In this document: one piece after another, positions 38,505 to 50,208 of the stretch
Position numbering within the stretch: the first letter of the stretch is position 1
Layout: the number at the start of each line of letters is the position of its first letter
DNA from: Klebsiella electrica
Lineage (GTDB): Bacteria > Pseudomonadota > Gammaproteobacteria > Enterobacterales > Enterobacteriaceae
DNA: 64,000 bases
Assembly (NCBI RefSeq): GCF_006711645.1
Contig: NZ_CP041247.1
Coordinates: 4,092,001-4,156,000, forward strand
Direction: 5' to 3'
Translations under genes and position numbers: made by a program
Notes under the pieces: model-generated
The model's database searches: none
What the model saw: only the letters and a program-made list of their open reading frames with translations
What the model was told of the DNA's origin: nothing

Positions 38505-39707
38505 ATGCGCATCATCCACACCTCTGACTGGCATCTTGGCCAGAACTTTTACAGCAAGAGTCGCGCCGCCGAACACTCGGCCTTTCTCGACTGGCTGTTG
38601 ACCAGCGCGCAGGCGCACGAGGTCGATGCCATTATTGTCGCCGGCGACATCTTTGATACCGGCTCGCCGCCAAGCTACGCCCGCGAGCTGTATAACCGCT
38701 TTGTGGTTCAGCTACAGCAGACCGGCTGCCAGCTGGTGGTACTGGCGGGCAACCACGATTCGGTGGCGACGCTGAATGAATCCCGCGATATTCTGGCCTT
38801 TCTGAAAACCACGGTGGTGGCCAGCGCCGGCCATGCCCCCTTTATTCTGCCGCAGCGCGACGGCACGCCCGGCGCCATATTTTGCCCGGTCCCCTTCCTG
38901 CGCCCGCGTGAGCTGGTCACCAGCCAGGCCGGCCACTCCAGCGGCGAAAAGCAGCAACTGCTGTTAAGCGCCATCAGCGACTATTATCAGCAGCAGTATG
39001 AAGCGGCCTGCGCCCTGCGCGGCGATCGTCCGCTGCCGATCGTCGCCAGCGGCCACCTGACCACCGTCGGCGCCAGCAAAAGCGATGCGGTGCGCGATAT
39101 CTACATCGGCACGCTGGAGGCGTTTCCCGCCAGCCATTTCCCGCCCGTTGATTATATTGCCCTCGGCCATATTCACCGGGCGCAGAAAATCGGCGGCAGC
39201 GAACATATTCGCTACAGCGGCTCGCCTATCGCCCTCAGCTTTGACGAGACGGGAAAAAGCAAAAGCGTCAATCTGGTGACCTTCAGCGACGGGCATCTGA
39301 GCGAGGTCCATCCTCTGACGGTGCCGGTAACGCAGCCGCTGGCGGTGCTGAAAGGCGATTTCGCCAGCATCAGCGAACAGCTCACCCAGTGGCGGGATGC
39401 GCCGCAAGAGCCGGTCGTCTGGCTGGACATCGAAATTACCAGTGACGAATATCTCCATGATATTCAGCGCAAAATTCAGGCTCAGACCGAAGATCTGCCG
39501 GTGGAAGTGCTGCTGGTTCGCCGTAGCCGCGCCCAACGTGAACGCATCCTGGCGGGAGAGCGGCGGGAAACGCTGAGCGAACTGCAGGTCGAGGAAGTGT
39601 TTGCACGCCGTCTGGCGCAGGAAACGCTGGAAGAGGCGCAGCAACTGCGTTTGAAGCAGTTGTTCAACGAAACGCTGCATAGTCTGAATGGTGAGGAGCA
39701 CCTGTGA
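38505..39707 (+). CDS. sbcD: Nuclease subunit SbcD (Mre11-like)
   Basis: SbcD is the nuclease of the SbcCD complex that cleaves DNA hairpins and palindromes. The start at 38505 ([15 protein letters not shown]) gives 400 residues as in E. coli. Phosphoesterase motifs are visible: [26 protein letters not shown], and the His pair in ASGHLTT and ALGHIHRAQ. Its stop overlaps the sbcC GTG start (GTGA), showing coupling. Divergent from phoB. Confidence 0.97.
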   Translation: MRIIHTSDWHLGQNFYSKSRAAEHSAFLDWLLTSAQAHEVDAIIVAGDIFDTGSPPSYARELYNRFVVQLQQTGCQLVVLAGNHDSVATLNESRDILAFLKTTVVASAGHAPFILPQRDGTPGAIFCPVPFLRPRELVTSQAGHSSGEKQQLLLSAISDYYQQQYEAACALRGDRPLPIVASGHLTTVGASKSDAVRDIYIGTLEAFPASHFPPVDYIALGHIHRAQKIGGSEHIRYSGSPIALSFDETGKSKSVNLVTFSDGHLSEVHPLTVPVTQPLAVLKGDFASISEQLTQWRDAPQEPVVWLDIEITSDEYLHDIQRKIQAQTEDLPVEVLLVRRSRAQRERILAGERRETLSELQVEEVFARRLAQETLEEAQQLRLKQLFNETLHSLNGEEHL

Positions 39708-42700
39708 AAATTCTGAGTTTGCGCCTGAAAAATATCAACTCGTTAAAAGGCGAATGGAAAATCGACTTCACCGCCGAACCGTTCGCCAGCAACGGGCTGT
39801 TTGCCATCACCGGCCCCACCGGCGCCGGGAAAACCACGCTGCTGGACGCTATCTGCCTCGCGCTGTATCACGAAACGCCCCGTCTGAGCAGCGTATCGCA
39901 ATCGCAAAACGATCTGATGACCCGCGATACCGCCGAGTGTCTGGCGGAAGTGGAATTCGAGGTCAAAGGGACGGCCTATCGCGCCTTCTGGAGCCAGAAC
40001 CGCGCCCGCAATCAGCCGGAGGGCAACCTGCAGGCCCCGCGCGTTGAGCTGGCCCGCTGCGACGACGGGCAGATCCTCGCCGATAAAGTCAAAGATAAGC
40101 TCGAACTTACCGCCTCGCTCACTGGACTGGATTACGGCCGCTTTACCCGCTCAATGCTGCTTTCCCAGGGTCAGTTCGCCGCGTTCCTCAACGCCAAACC
40201 GAAAGAACGCGCTGAGCTACTGGAAGAGCTGACCGGCACCGAAATCTACGGCCAGATATCCGCACAGGTGTTTGAAAAACATAAGCTCGCCCGCAACGAA
40301 CTGGAGAAACTTCAGGCCCAGTCCTCCGGCGTTGTGCTGCTGAGCGATGAGCAGCAGCAGGCCCTACAGCAAAGTTTGCAAGCGCTTACTGATGAAGAAC
40401 GCCTACAGCTTACGGAGCAAGCCCGCCTGCAGGCGACGCAGCAGTGGCTGCTGCGTCAGCAAGAGCTGAGCGCGGAATCCTCGCAATCTCAGGTCCGGTT
40501 ACAGGACGCACAGCAGGCGCTGGAACAGGCCCAGCCGCAGCTTGCCGCGCTGCTCAACGCCCAGCCGGCAGAGCAGCTTCGCCCGCTGTGGACCCGACAG
40601 CAGGAGCAAACCGCCGCGCTGGCGCAAACCCACCGCCAGGTGGAGGAAGTAAATACTCGCTTACAGGACAGACTGCGGCTGCGCGCCGGGATACGTCTTG
40701 CCGCCAGCCAGCAGATGGCGCGCTTACAGGATGCCCATCACGCCCTCAACCTGTGGCTTAAAGAGCACGATCGCTATCGCCAGTGGGGCAACGCGCTGGC
40801 GGGCTGGCGGGCCGCTTTCCAGCAGCAGGCGCGCGATGAACAGCAGCACAACGTCGTACAACAGAGCCTGACGGAAACCATCCGCCAGCTGGCGGAGCTG
40901 CCGCCTGCAACGCTGATGCTGGATGCCGACCAGGTCGCCGCCAGCCTGGCACAACATACCGCCGCCCGTCCGCTGCGCCAGCAGCTTTCGACGCTGCATA
41001 GCCGCCTGTTGCCGCTTCGCCAGCGCCAGCAGCAGCTGCAAACCACGGAGCAGGCCCATCGCGAGGAACAGGAAAAGCTGGAAACAACCCTGGCCCAGCG
41101 CCGCCTGGCATACAAAGAAAAACATCAGCAATTCAGCGATGTGAAGGCTATTTGTGAGCTGGAAGCGCGCATTGTCGGGCTGGAAGAAGAGCGCGCTCGC
41201 CTGCAGCCCGGCGCCCCTTGTCCGCTCTGTGGTTCCAGCGAACACCCGGCCGTCGCACAATACCGGGCGCTGGAGCCCGGCGTGAATCAGGCCCGCCGGG
41301 ATAGTCTGGAACGTGAAGTCAAACAGCTGGCGGAAGAAGGCGCCCAGCTACGCGGCCAGCTTGAGGCGCTGCTTAAACAACAGGTTAAAGAGAAAGAGGA
41401 GCTGGACTCACTCCTCCAGCAGGAGCAAGCGCTCACCTCGCAGTGGCAGACAACCGTCAGCGGACTGCATTGCGACCTGCAGCCGCAGGATGATATTCCC
41501 GGCTGGCTGGCGTCCCAGCAAGAGAACGAACAGCAGTTGTACCAGCACCAGCAGCGGCTGGCCTGGCAGGCCCAGCAGCAGGCGGGCGAGCAACAGCTGC
41601 GGCAACTCCGACAGGAACAGGAACAGCGTCGCACGCAGCTGGAGGCGGAACTCTCGCCCTTCGCGCTCAGCGTTCCGCAGGCCGATCGGACGGCGGAGTG
41701 GCTGGAGCAGCGGGAAGCGGAAACCCGCTTGTGGCAGGAAAAGCAGAACCAATTCGTCGCCCTTCAGGAGCCGTTGCAACAGCTGACGCCGCTGCTGGAA
41801 ACGCTTCCGGAGACAGCACCGGAACTCCTGCCGACGGACGAGGTAGACTCCCCGGCGCCGCTGGCGGGCTGGCGTCAGGTGCATGACGACTGCCTGGCAC
41901 TGCACAGCCAGTGGCGGACGCTGAGCCAACAGGAAAGCCAGCAGCAGGAAGCGCTGCACGAGACGCACGCTCAGTTCGCTGGCGCACTCTCCCGCAGTCC
42001 GTTTGCCGACCAGCAGGCCTTTCTCGCCGCTCTGCTCGATGAAGAGACGCGCCAGCGGCTGGAGCAGCTCAAACAGACGCTGGAAAATGCCTTACAGCAA
42101 AATAATGCCCTGGCGCTGCGCGCCCGCGATGCGCTCACCCGGCATCAACAACAGCCGCCGGCCGATGTCGACCTCACCCTCCCGCTGGAACAGGTCCAGG
42201 CTCGTCTGCTCCAGCTGGCGCCGCAGCTGCGAGAAAACAGCGCCCGCCAGGGAGAACTCCACCAGCAGCTGAAACACAACGCCGTGAACCAACAACGCCA
42301 GCAAACATTGCAGCAGGAGATCGCGCTTGCCGGGCAGCAGCTCGAAGACTGGGCATGGCTTAATGCGCTGATCGGTTCTAAAGAAGGGGATAAGTTCCGT
42401 AAATTCGCCCAGGGGCTAACGCTGGATAACCTGGTCTGGCTGGCGAACCATCAGCTGAATCGCCTGCACGGGCGCTATCAACTCCAGCGCAAGGCCAGCG
42501 AAGCGCTGGAGCTGGAAGTGGTTGATACCTGGCAGGCGGATGCGGTACGCGATACCCGCACCCTCTCCGGCGGTGAAAGCTTCCTGGTCAGTCTCGCGCT
42601 GGCGCTGGCGCTGTCCGATCTGGTGAGCCACAAAACGCGCATTGATTCGCTGTTCCTTGATGAAGGGTTCGGCACGCTCGATAGCGAAACGCTGGATACG

Positions 42701-42859
42701 GCGCTGGATGCGCTCGACGCTCTCAATGCCAGCGGTAAGGTGATCGGCGTGATAAGCCACGTTGAAGCCATGAAAGAGCGCATTCCGGTGCAGATCAAAG
42801 TTAAGAAAATCAACGGGCTTGGCTACAGCCGGCTGGATAAAATGTTTTCCGTCGAGTAA
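39704..42859 (+). CDS. sbcC: Nuclease subunit SbcC (Rad50-like ATPase)
   Basis: SbcC is an SMC-like ATPase. Its 1051 residues have Walker [13 protein letters not shown] (about 37-48), two long Gln/Leu-rich coiled coils, and the zinc-hook CPLCG near residue 506. The C-terminal ABC signature [19 protein letters not shown] and Walker [12 protein letters not shown] follow. The GTG start at 39704 overlaps sbcD by 4 bases. Confidence 0.97.
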   Translation: MKILSLRLKNINSLKGEWKIDFTAEPFASNGLFAITGPTGAGKTTLLDAICLALYHETPRLSSVSQSQNDLMTRDTAECLAEVEFEVKGTAYRAFWSQNRARNQPEGNLQAPRVELARCDDGQILADKVKDKLELTASLTGLDYGRFTRSMLLSQGQFAAFLNAKPKERAELLEELTGTEIYGQISAQVFEKHKLARNELEKLQAQSSGVVLLSDEQQQALQQSLQALTDEERLQLTEQARLQATQQWLLRQQELSAESSQSQVRLQDAQQALEQAQPQLAALLNAQPAEQLRPLWTRQQEQTAALAQTHRQVEEVNTRLQDRLRLRAGIRLAASQQMARLQDAHHALNLWLKEHDRYRQWGNALAGWRAAFQQQARDEQQHNVVQQSLTETIRQLAELPPATLMLDADQVAASLAQHTAARPLRQQLSTLHSRLLPLRQRQQQLQTTEQAHREEQEKLETTLAQRRLAYKEKHQQFSDVKAICELEARIVGLEEERARLQPGAPCPLCGSSEHPAVAQYRALEPGVNQARRDSLEREVKQLAEEGAQLRGQLEALLKQQVKEKEELDSLLQQEQALTSQWQTTVSGLHCDLQPQDDIPGWLASQQENEQQLYQHQQRLAWQAQQQAGEQQLRQLRQEQEQRRTQLEAELSPFALSVPQADRTAEWLEQREAETRLWQEKQNQFVALQEPLQQLTPLLETLPETAPELLPTDEVDSPAPLAGWRQVHDDCLALHSQWRTLSQQESQQQEALHETHAQFAGALSRSPFADQQAFLAALLDEETRQRLEQLKQTLENALQQNNALALRARDALTRHQQQPPADVDLTLPLEQVQARLLQLAPQLRENSARQGELHQQLKHNAVNQQRQQTLQQEIALAGQQLEDWAWLNALIGSKEGDKFRKFAQGLTLDNLVWLANHQLNRLHGRYQLQRKASEALELEVVDTWQADAVRDTRTLSGGESFLVSLALALALSDLVSHKTRIDSLFLDEGFGTLDSETLDTALDALDALNASGKVIGVISHVEAMKERIPVQIKVKKINGLGYSRLDKMFSVE

Positions 42860-42883
42860 CCCCCGAGTATTTCCCTCGCGACA

Positions 42884-42907
42884 GACCTTTCCTTTCGAGG
42901 AAAGGTC
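42884..42907 (+). terminator. Hairpin after sbcC
   Basis: GACCTTTCCT (42884-42893), loop TTCG, AGGAAAGGTC (42898-42907): a perfect 10-bp stem with a stable UUCG tetraloop 25 bp after the sbcC stop. No T-run follows, so it may protect the 3' end rather than terminate. Confidence 0.6.
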
Positions 42908-43185
42908 GCACTTCTCCGGTGCATTATCCTTGCCGTAATTTCACGAATTATCTTGATATCGCACGAACATGCATGATAATTTCATTTTAATTTCTATAAT
43001 GCGAATAAACAGGCACAAACATGACGTTTCAGGCACTAAAGGCGGAAAAAATCTATTATCACCGCCATTCGTGCACAAACGTGCAGATGCAATGTCCCCG
43101 ACAGGTGTGCGCCAGGTAAAAACGCCTTTGCGGATATCCATCGGGTTTCCCGTCTTCCCGCTCACATATTAAGAAGGTCTGAGAG
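42908..43185. other. Intergenic region in place of araJ
   Basis: About 280 bp leading to the next gene. A possible promoter is TTGATA followed 16 bp later by GATAAT around 42952-42979. E. coli has araJ here; no remnant of it is visible. Confidence 0.4.
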
Positions 43186-43548
43186 ATGAAAAGTTGTCTT
43201 ATCCTGGTTGCGGGTCCCGTCCGCAGCGGCACCAATGATCGCCCGGAACTGATTGCTGCCAACCTGAACGTCATGGCACAGGTTGCGCTGAATATTTATC
43301 GTAAAGGGCATATTCCCGTTATTGGCGAGTGGCTCGCTTTACCTCTGGCCAAAGCCGCTGGTTCAAAGGAAACAGGCGATCCGATCAGCGAAGAGTTTTT
43401 ATATCCCGTCGCCCATCGTTTGATTAGCCGCTGCGACGCGATTTTGCGTATACCGGGGGAGTCCCGGGGCGCCGATCTTGATGTCGAGGAAGGGAAAAAA
43501 AGGGGGCTGACGATTTACTCTCACCTGGATGAGATCCCCGATCTGTGA
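43186..43548 (+). CDS. DUF4406-like (nucleoside deoxyribosyltransferase-fold) protein
   Basis: A 120-residue cytoplasmic protein with a Rossmann-like start (CLILVAGPVRSGTNDRPELI), a helix with NLNVMAQVALNIYRKGHIPV, and SRCDAILRIPGESRGADLDV near the end. The pattern of a leading Gly-Pro loop, then RCDAxLR and a Gly-x-Asp segment, resembles DUF4406 and nucleoside 2-deoxyribosyltransferases. Whether it is catalytic is unknown. AGAAGG lies upstream of the start, and the gene stands alone. Confidence 0.6.
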   Translation: MKSCLILVAGPVRSGTNDRPELIAANLNVMAQVALNIYRKGHIPVIGEWLALPLAKAAGSKETGDPISEEFLYPVAHRLISRCDAILRIPGESRGADLDVEEGKKRGLTIYSHLDEIPDL

Positions 43549-43596
43549 TTCCCCCCCCGTTGCCCCTGCTGACCAGGGCAACGGGGTCACGCTGAT

Positions 43597-44502
43597 TTAC
43601 AGCGGCCACAGCCAGGCCGCGCCGCGCACGCCGCTGGAGTCGCCGTGTACGGCTTTTCGAATCGGCGTCTCGCACTCCCCGCCGAATACCCATGATTTCA
43701 CCAGCTCAGGCACCGTCTGGTAGAGACGTTCGACGTTGCTCATCCCACCGCCGAGGACAATCACATCCGGATCGAGGATGTTGACCACGTGGGCCAACGA
43801 CTTTGCCAGACGCCTCTCATAACGCTTTAACGCCTGCTCGGCCAGCGGGTCCTGCGCGCCGACCCGCTGCATAATCGCATTGCCCGTTAGCGACTGGCCG
43901 CTCAAACGCTGGTAATCGGTGGCAAAACCGGTCCCGGAGATAAAGGTTTCAATACATCCCTGCTTACCGCAATAGCACGGCACTGCGGCGCGATAGCGCA
44001 GTTCATCATCATCCATCCACGGTAGCGGGTTGTGACCCCACTCCCCCGCGGTGCCGTTGCCGCCAATATGGGAACGCCCCTGTATCGCCACGCCGGCCCC
44101 GCATCCGGTACCGATAATCACCGCAAACACGGTCTGCGCCCCGGCGGCGGCACCGTCTACCGCTTCGGAAACCGCCAGGCAGTTGGCATCATTTGCCAGG
44201 CGTACTTCGCGGTTTAAGCGCTGGCTCAGGTCTTTGTCAAACGGCTGACCGTTGAGCCAGGTGGAGTTGGCATTTTTCACGACCCCGGTATAGGGCGAAA
44301 TCGAGCCGGGGATCCCGACGCCGACGCTGCCGCGCTGCCCGGTCGCCTGCTCGGCCATCTCCACCAGCGTGGCGATATTCTCGATCGTTTGCCGATAATC
44401 CTCGCGTGGAGTCGGCAAACGGTGGCGAAATAACTGTTCTCCATGGTCACTCAGGGCAATGACTTCCGTTTTCGTGCCGCCCAAATCGATACCAATACGC
44501 AC
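43597..44502 (-). CDS. mak: Fructokinase Mak (ROK family)
   Basis: Mak phosphorylates fructose and, weakly, mannose. The GTG start at 44502 ([17 protein letters not shown]) has AGGAG 7 bases upstream and gives 301 residues, against 302 in E. coli; the frame is open upstream without homology. ROK features are [23 protein letters not shown], and the zinc motif GHNPLPW...[10 protein letters not shown]. Divergent from rdgC. Confidence 0.95.
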   Translation of the reverse strand: MRIGIDLGGTKTEVIALSDHGEQLFRHRLPTPREDYRQTIENIATLVEMAEQATGQRGSVGVGIPGSISPYTGVVKNANSTWLNGQPFDKDLSQRLNREVRLANDANCLAVSEAVDGAAAGAQTVFAVIIGTGCGAGVAIQGRSHIGGNGTAGEWGHNPLPWMDDDELRYRAAVPCYCGKQGCIETFISGTGFATDYQRLSGQSLTGNAIMQRVGAQDPLAEQALKRYERRLAKSLAHVVNILDPDVIVLGGGMSNVERLYQTVPELVKSWVFGGECETPIRKAVHGDSSGVRGAAWLWPL

Positions 44503-44593
44503 TGTAAGCTCCTCTCCCCGATTAACAATGCAAGCATAGCGACAATTCGCTATTATGCCCGCTGGATTTAACGATAACGCCGTGGAAATTATC

Positions 44594-45505
44594 ATGCTGT
44601 GGTTCAAAAATTTAATGGTTTACCGTCTCAGCCGCGACATTTCATTGCGTGCCGAGGAGATGGAAAAACAGCTGGCCGGGCTGACATTTACCCCTTGCGG
44701 TAGCCAGGATATGGCGAAGACCGGCTGGGTATCGCCAATGGGATCGCACAGCGATGCGCTGACGCATACCGCAAATGGCCAGATCGTTATCTGCGCACGC
44801 AAAGAAGAGAAGATCCTGCCGTCACCGGTTATCAAACAGGCGCTGGAAGCCAAGATCCTCAAGCTGGAAGCCGATCAGGGCCGTAAGCTGAAAAAAACGG
44901 AAAAAGATTCGCTGAAAGACGAAGTGCTGCATTCTCTGCTGCCCCGTGCTTTTAGCCGCTTCAGCCAGACCATGATGTGGATCGATACCGTCAACGGGCT
45001 GATCATGGTGGATTGTGCCAGCGCGAAGAAAGCGGAAGATACGCTGGCGCTGCTGCGTAAAACGTTAGGATCGCTGCCGGTCGTTCCGCTGGCGCTGGAA
45101 AACCCGATCGAGCTGACGCTCACCGAATGGGTCCGCTCCGGGTCCGTCGCTCAGGGCTTCCAGCTGCTGGATGAAGCCGAACTGAAGGCCATGCTGGAAG
45201 ATGGCGGCGTCATTCGGGCGAAGAAACAGGATCTGGTCAGCGATGAAATCGCCGTACATATTGAAGCGGGCAAAGTGGTCACTAAGCTGGCCCTCGACTG
45301 GCAGCAGCGTATTCAGTTCCTGATGTGCGACGATGGTTCGATCAAGCGCCTGAAGTTCTGCGACGAACTGCGTGACCAGAATGAAGATATTGACCGGGAA
45401 GATTTCGCTCAGCGTTTTGACGCCGACTTTATTCTGATGACCGGCGAACTGGCGGCGTTGATTCAGAATCTGGTAGAAGCTCTGGGTGGCGAAGCGCAGC
45501 GCTAA
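44594..45505 (+). CDS. rdgC: Recombination-associated protein RdgC
   Basis: RdgC forms a ring-shaped dimer on double-stranded DNA and limits RecA activity. The start at 44594 ([15 protein letters not shown]) gives 303 residues, the E. coli length. The sequence agrees throughout, including [18 protein letters not shown] and [21 protein letters not shown] bidirectional terminator separates it from ppnP. Confidence 0.97.
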   Translation: MLWFKNLMVYRLSRDISLRAEEMEKQLAGLTFTPCGSQDMAKTGWVSPMGSHSDALTHTANGQIVICARKEEKILPSPVIKQALEAKILKLEADQGRKLKKTEKDSLKDEVLHSLLPRAFSRFSQTMMWIDTVNGLIMVDCASAKKAEDTLALLRKTLGSLPVVPLALENPIELTLTEWVRSGSVAQGFQLLDEAELKAMLEDGGVIRAKKQDLVSDEIAVHIEAGKVVTKLALDWQQRIQFLMCDDGSIKRLKFCDELRDQNEDIDREDFAQRFDADFILMTGELAALIQNLVEALGGEAQR

Positions 45506-45535
45506 TCAGCGCCGGGCGCGCCCGACAAAGCGGGC

Positions 45536-45567
45536 AAAACGCCTTCCTGCCGCGGCAGGAAGGCGTT
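45536..45567. terminator. Bidirectional terminator between rdgC and ppnP
   Basis: AACGCCTTCCTGC (45538-45550) pairs perfectly with GCAGGAAGGCGTT (45555-45567) around CGCG, with an A-run on the left that gives U for the minus strand. Confidence 0.8.
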
Positions 45568-45570
45568 GAA

Positions 45571-45924
<354 letters not shown>

Positions 45925-45942
45925 TTACGCTATCGGACCATG

Positions 45943-46620
45943 TTAAACTAATAGTTCTGCAGCCAGCCGGGAAACCAGCACATTTGACAGCAGAACCGGC
46001 ACATCCAGCGCTTTTTGCAATACGTCGCGATGATGCTGGTGGTAACCCAGGCAGTCCAGCACCAGCACATCGGCGCCCTGCTCCAGCAGCGCCCGTCCGG
46101 CGCGTAATAAATCGCTATCGCTGCCGCTGATCGGGTTGGCTAACGCATAGTAAGGCGCGTGTTCTAACGACAGCCATTTTTGCTGCTGCATGGGCAGCAC
46201 CTCCTCAACGGGAACGATAACCCCGACCTGATGCCCGTCTACAATCGACGCCACCAGCGGCGGAATAATCCGCTGTGGTTCCAGTAAAATAGCCTTGCGC
46301 GCCGTGAGGCCGCTGAGCATTTCGGAACTCAAAAACAGAATGACATCATATTCTTGCCTGTCGAGCATCGCGATAATATGCTTTAAATCACGCTCGACCT
46401 TCTGGCGCGAAACCTCGACCGGCAGGTTATCATTCAATAACGTCAGCAGGCATTCATCGCCGGAATCAAGGGCATAATCTTCCATAACGTCTTCACGCGT
46501 CATTTTGCCTAACAGGCTAATATGAGTGATCTGCTCTTCCCTGATATGTTCGGTTAAAAGCGGCAAAACTTCCGCCACCGGTACCACGCCAACGGTTAAA
46601 ATCGCCATCGTTGTACTCAT
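45943..46620 (-). CDS. aroM: AroM protein
   Basis: A 225-residue protein of unknown function in the TyrR-controlled aroL-yaiA-aroM group. It resembles Asp/Glu-racemase-like folds: [19 protein letters not shown] at the start, a Cys in LVLDCLGYH near residue 195 and a Gly-rich connecting region. Length equals E. coli AroM. Confidence 0.92.
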   Translation of the reverse strand: MSTTMAILTVGVVPVAEVLPLLTEHIREEQITHISLLGKMTREDVMEDYALDSGDECLLTLLNDNLPVEVSRQKVERDLKHIIAMLDRQEYDVILFLSSEMLSGLTARKAILLEPQRIIPPLVASIVDGHQVGVIVPVEEVLPMQQQKWLSLEHAPYYALANPISGSDSDLLRAGRALLEQGADVLVLDCLGYHQHHRDVLQKALDVPVLLSNVLVSRLAAELLV

Positions 46621-46871
46621 ATCACGTACCTTTTCACTACCACTGCTTCAGCACAGGCTTACTACATACGACATCCGCCCCCCTGTTGACTAAAAATCAA
46701 CCGTCCAGAAGCGTAGCAGCTTAGCGCCGCCGTTGAATGTAAAGATTAATATAGCCTCAAGCACTGCCTGAAAAATCCGTACGTTAGGGAATCATCAGCA
46801 GCGCTGATGAATGAAAAATGTGATGGAGGCCCGGTATTCCTCTGCGCAAAGGGCATTCCGGGCGGGCGAGA

Positions 46872-47063
46872 TTATGATTTATCCGGGTCTTCGTAGCGCT
46901 GTTTAGCATCCAGCGCTTCCTGTTCCGTAGGGTGTTCACTGATCAGTGAATCGGCAGTCGGGAAATCGGCGCGCAGCTGGTACCAGGTCTCCCCCTGGCC
47001 TGCGGGACCTTTCACAACGGCAACGATACGCGCTTCTCTCGGATAGGGAGGTTGGGTGGGCAT
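46872..47063 (-). CDS. yaiA: Small conserved protein YaiA
   Basis: The start at 47063 ([19 protein letters not shown]) gives 63 residues, identical in length to E. coli YaiA, and the C-terminus [16 protein letters not shown] is conserved. GGAAG precedes the start. Function unknown; it lies between aroL and aroM and is probably cotranscribed with aroL. Confidence 0.9.
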   Translation of the reverse strand: MPTQPPYPREARIVAVVKGPAGQGETWYQLRADFPTADSLISEHPTEQEALDAKQRYEDPDKS

Positions 47064-47161
47064 AGCTCTTCCTTCTTCGGCCATCAGAGCTATTAAGTAT
47101 AGGAGCCCCTGCGCCCTTTACCGTCAATAAAGTCTTAACTCGCAGCGCGGGACAGCGTCCC

Positions 47162-47719
47162 TTACTCTCTTGCAGCCTCAGCGCACTGCGCTTCTTGCGG
47201 CGCGAAGGCATTCTGCAACGTCGCCAGAATTTGCCCGACGACGTCATCCGGCGTCGCAGTGGCATCGATAATATGATGCGCGGTGGCGCGATACAGCGCT
47301 TCTCGCTGCGCCAGCACTTCGCCGACTTCATCGCGCACCGGTTTGCCGGTCAGCGTCGGACGCTGCTCGGTTTTCGGATACGCTTCAAGACGGTCAATCA
47401 GGGCCGCAACCGGCACCTGCAGGTAAATCACCACGCCGTTTTCGCGCATGAACTGGCGGTTACCTTCAGCCAGAATAATACCGCCGCCGGTCGCCACCAC
47501 CGTTTGCGGCAGCGTGGCCGCTTCCAGCGCCTCTGACTCCAGCTCGCGAAAACGCGCCCAGCCCTCCTGCTCAACAATGGTCGCGACCGTACGCTGCTCA
47601 CGCTCCTGCAGCGCATGATCGGTATCGGTGAACTGGTAATGACGCGCCCGCGCCAGCGCATGGCCGATTGTCGTTTTACCGCAGCCGCGCGGCCCGATGA
47701 GAAAGATTGGCAATGTCAT
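47162..47719 (-). CDS. aroL: Shikimate kinase II AroL
   Basis: AroL phosphorylates shikimate in the common aromatic pathway. The start at 47719 ([17 protein letters not shown]) puts the Walker A loop at residues 9-16. It continues with [26 protein letters not shown] and the lid [13 protein letters not shown]. At 185 residues it is about ten longer than the E. coli enzyme because of a C-terminal extension ([13 protein letters not shown]). A TyrR-like box lies upstream. Confidence 0.95.
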   Translation of the reverse strand: MTLPIFLIGPRGCGKTTIGHALARARHYQFTDTDHALQEREQRTVATIVEQEGWARFRELESEALEAATLPQTVVATGGGIILAEGNRQFMRENGVVIYLQVPVAALIDRLEAYPKTEQRPTLTGKPVRDEVGEVLAQREALYRATAHHIIDATATPDDVVGQILATLQNAFAPQEAQCAEAARE

Positions 47720-47804
47720 TACCGAAGACCCCCTGGTTCCGCATATCGCGGGAAAATGAATACGAATAGTAAGCAATGGTGCCTGCAAAATCGCCGGCAA
47801 TAAT

Positions 47805-47822
47805 CGTAAAAAAAACGTTACA
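47805..47822 (-). promoter_or_regulatory. TyrR box upstream of aroL
   Basis: On the minus strand TGTAAC-N6-TTTACG differs from the TyrR consensus TGTAAA-N6-TTTACA at one base per half. It is about 90 bp upstream of the aroL start. E. coli aroL is TyrR- and TrpR-repressed; I located only this box. Confidence 0.65.
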
Positions 47823-48053
47823 TTAATATGAAAAATCCACTCCGCTACAGATAGCAAAAGGATTTATCGCGTAAACCTATCATTGCATTAAGTGTTATTC
47901 CAGATTTACTTATTCAACAAGGTTATTTTTCAGCCGCCGGCTGGCGTAAACGGTAACACATTTATGCATAGCTTTACGCATCAACATATTTACAACATGG
48001 TACGTTCAGCCGCACTCTGACGTTAAACGACCAGTATGACAGAGGAAAGTACC

Positions 48054-48755
48054 ATGCAATCTGAAGAACAACGCCTTATTGATGGACTGTTTTCCCGCCT
48101 GAAAGAGGCCGGAACGCAGAGCGCTTCGCGCGATGCCAGCGCCGAGGAGCGGATTGCGCAACACATGAAAGAGCAGCCCGCCGCGCCCTATTATATGGCG
48201 CAAACGATACTGATCCAGGAAGCCGCCATCAAGCAGCTCAACGATCGTATCCAGGCGCTGGAAAGCCAGGTGACGCAGCTCCAGGCGGCAAAACCGAGCA
48301 GCGGCGGATTCCTCTCCGGCCTGTTTGGCGGCGGTCAGACCCGCGGCTCCGACCCCATTCCCGGGGCCGAACAATATGGCCGCCCGCAGGCCAGCGCGCA
48401 ACCGCAGTATGCGCCGCAAGCGCCGCAGCAGAACTATGCGCCACAGGCGGCGCGCAGCGGCGGCGGCTTTATGGCCGGGGCGCTACAAACGGCGGCAGGC
48501 GTGGCAGGCGGCGTGGTGCTGGGCAATATGCTGACCAATATGTTCAGCGGCTCGCATCCGCAGGAGATCGTCAATATTATTGAAGAAAAACCGCAGCCCG
48601 ACCTCAGTCAGACGCAGGAGTTGTCCGGCGCCGACGATCCGTTCCGTCAGGACGATAATCAGTTCCTCGCGGATAACAACACCTGGAACTCTGACTTCGA
48701 CGCCGGTATGGGTAACGACGACGATTTCGGCGGCGATGACGACAGCTGGGTTTAA
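48054..48755 (+). CDS. DUF2076 domain protein
   Basis: A 233-residue protein with three parts. The helical N-terminus ([20 protein letters not shown] ... [18 protein letters not shown]) forms a coiled coil up to about residue 80. A Gly/Gln/Pro-rich middle ([26 protein letters not shown]) contains a hydrophobic glycine-rich segment ([20 protein letters not shown]). The C-terminus is very acidic ([14 protein letters not shown]). This is the DUF2076 layout; function unknown. The start at 48054 has GAGGAAAG before it. Divergent from aroL. Confidence 0.8.
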   Translation: MQSEEQRLIDGLFSRLKEAGTQSASRDASAEERIAQHMKEQPAAPYYMAQTILIQEAAIKQLNDRIQALESQVTQLQAAKPSSGGFLSGLFGGGQTRGSDPIPGAEQYGRPQASAQPQYAPQAPQQNYAPQAARSGGGFMAGALQTAAGVAGGVVLGNMLTNMFSGSHPQEIVNIIEEKPQPDLSQTQELSGADDPFRQDDNQFLADNNTWNSDFDAGMGNDDDFGGDDDSWV

Positions 48756-49210
48756 CCCTGCTGGCGTTTCGTCTCTGACAGCCACTTCTCCAGCGCGGCG
48801 GCAAATTGTTGCCGGTCGCGCTGCGACAAACTATCCGGGCCGCCGGTTTGTACGCCGCTGGCCCGCATCGTTTCCATAAAATCGCGCATCGTCAGACGTT
48901 CGCGAATGGTCGCCTCGCTGTAGCGCTCGCCGCGCGGATTTAAGGCTGCGCCGCCCTTGGCCAGCACTTCCGCCGCCAGCGGAATATCGGCGGTAATCAC
49001 CAGGTCGCCCGGTTGACACAAGCGGACGATTTCGTTATCGGCCACATCAAACCCCTGCGGCACGCGCAGCGTGCGGATCACCCGTGACGGTGGTACCCGC
49101 AGCGGCTGGTTGGCAACCAGCGTCAGCGAGGTCTGCGTACGCTCGGCGGCGCGGAATAAAATCTCTTTAATGACGTTCGGACACGCGTCCGCATCAACCC
49201 AAATAGCCAT
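48752..49210 (-). CDS. yaiI: UPF0178/DUF188 family protein YaiI
   Basis: A 152-residue conserved protein with a NYN/PIN-like acidic start ([20 protein letters not shown]) and [24 protein letters not shown], suggesting a nuclease fold; no activity can be claimed. Its stop overlaps the DUF2076 stop by 4 bases, and it is divergent from proC. Confidence 0.92.
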   Translation of the reverse strand: MAIWVDADACPNVIKEILFRAAERTQTSLTLVANQPLRVPPSRVIRTLRVPQGFDVADNEIVRLCQPGDLVITADIPLAAEVLAKGGAALNPRGERYSEATIRERLTMRDFMETMRASGVQTGGPDSLSQRDRQQFAAALEKWLSETKRQQG

Positions 49211-49326
49211 TCCGGCTCCTGTCGACGAAAAAGGGAGGCGTCATTGTCACCTGCTTTTGTCCCCCGGGGAAGCGCTGGAGTGATAAGCTAGATAACTCAC
49301 GACAAAATAAGCAAAGGGGAACGGTG

Positions 49327-50136
49327 ATGGAGAAGAAAATTGGCTTTATCGGCTGCGGGAATATGGGTAAGGCCATTCTGGGCGGTCTGATCGCCAGCGG
49401 ACAGGTGCAGCCTGGGCAAATTTGGGTCTACACCCCGTCGCCGGAAAAAGTGGCGGCCCTGCACGACCAGTACGGCATTAATGCCGCGCAGAGCGCGCAG
49501 GAAGTCGCTCAGATCGCCGATATCATCTTCGGCGCGGTTAAGCCGGGGATCATGATTAAAGTGCTCAGTGAAATCGCCTCCAGCCTGAATAAAGACTCGC
49601 TGGTTATCTCAATTGCCGCTGGCGTCACGCTCGATCAGCTGGCGCGGGCGCTGGGCCACGATCGCAAGATCGTCCGCGCGATGCCGAACACCCCATCGCT
49701 GGTTAACGCCGGGATGACCTCTGTGACGCCTAACGCGCTGGTCACCAGCGAAGAGGTCGCCGAAACGCTGACGATTTTCCGCTGCTTCGGCCAGGCCGAA
49801 ATTATCGCCGAGCCGATGATCCACCCGGTGGTGGGCGTGAGCGGTTCCGCGCCAGCCTATGTCTTCATGTTTATTGAAGCGATGGCGGATGCCGCCGTTC
49901 TCGGCGGTATGCCGCGCGCTCAGGCGTACAAATTTGCCGCTCAGGCGGTGATGGGGTCGGCCAAAATGGTGCTCGAAAGCGGAGAACATCCGGGAACGCT
50001 GAAAGACAGGGTCTGCTCGCCAGGCGGGACCACCATCGAAGCCGTGCGGGTACTGGAAGAGAAAGGGTTCCGCTCTGCGGTCATCGAGGCCATGGTCAAA
50101 TGCATGGAAAAATCAGAGAAGCTCAGCCGCTCCTGA
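49327..50136 (+). CDS. proC: Pyrroline-5-carboxylate reductase ProC
   Basis: ProC makes proline by NADPH reduction of pyrroline-5-carboxylate. The ATG at 49327 gives MEKKIGFIGCGNMGKAILGG with the Rossmann GxGxxG at the start, and 269 residues as in E. coli. The C-terminal signature VCSPGGTTIEAVRVLEEKGFR is present. A GTG one codon earlier is less likely. AGGGGA lies upstream and a strong terminator follows. Confidence 0.97.
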   Translation: MEKKIGFIGCGNMGKAILGGLIASGQVQPGQIWVYTPSPEKVAALHDQYGINAAQSAQEVAQIADIIFGAVKPGIMIKVLSEIASSLNKDSLVISIAAGVTLDQLARALGHDRKIVRAMPNTPSLVNAGMTSVTPNALVTSEEVAETLTIFRCFGQAEIIAEPMIHPVVGVSGSAPAYVFMFIEAMADAAVLGGMPRAQAYKFAAQAVMGSAKMVLESGEHPGTLKDRVCSPGGTTIEAVRVLEEKGFRSAVIEAMVKCMEKSEKLSRS

Positions 50137-50151
50137 TCCCCTCCTGTTGAG

Positions 50152-50182
50152 AACGGGTGAGGAGACTCCTCACCCGTTTTTA
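50152..50182 (+). terminator. Intrinsic terminator after proC
   Basis: AACGGGTGAGGAG (50152-50164) pairs with CTCCTCACCCGTT (50166-50178) and is followed by TTTT. It may also stop convergent psiF transcripts. Confidence 0.85.
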
Positions 50183-50208
50183 CCGCGTCAGTTTCGACAC
50201 CCGCGCCG

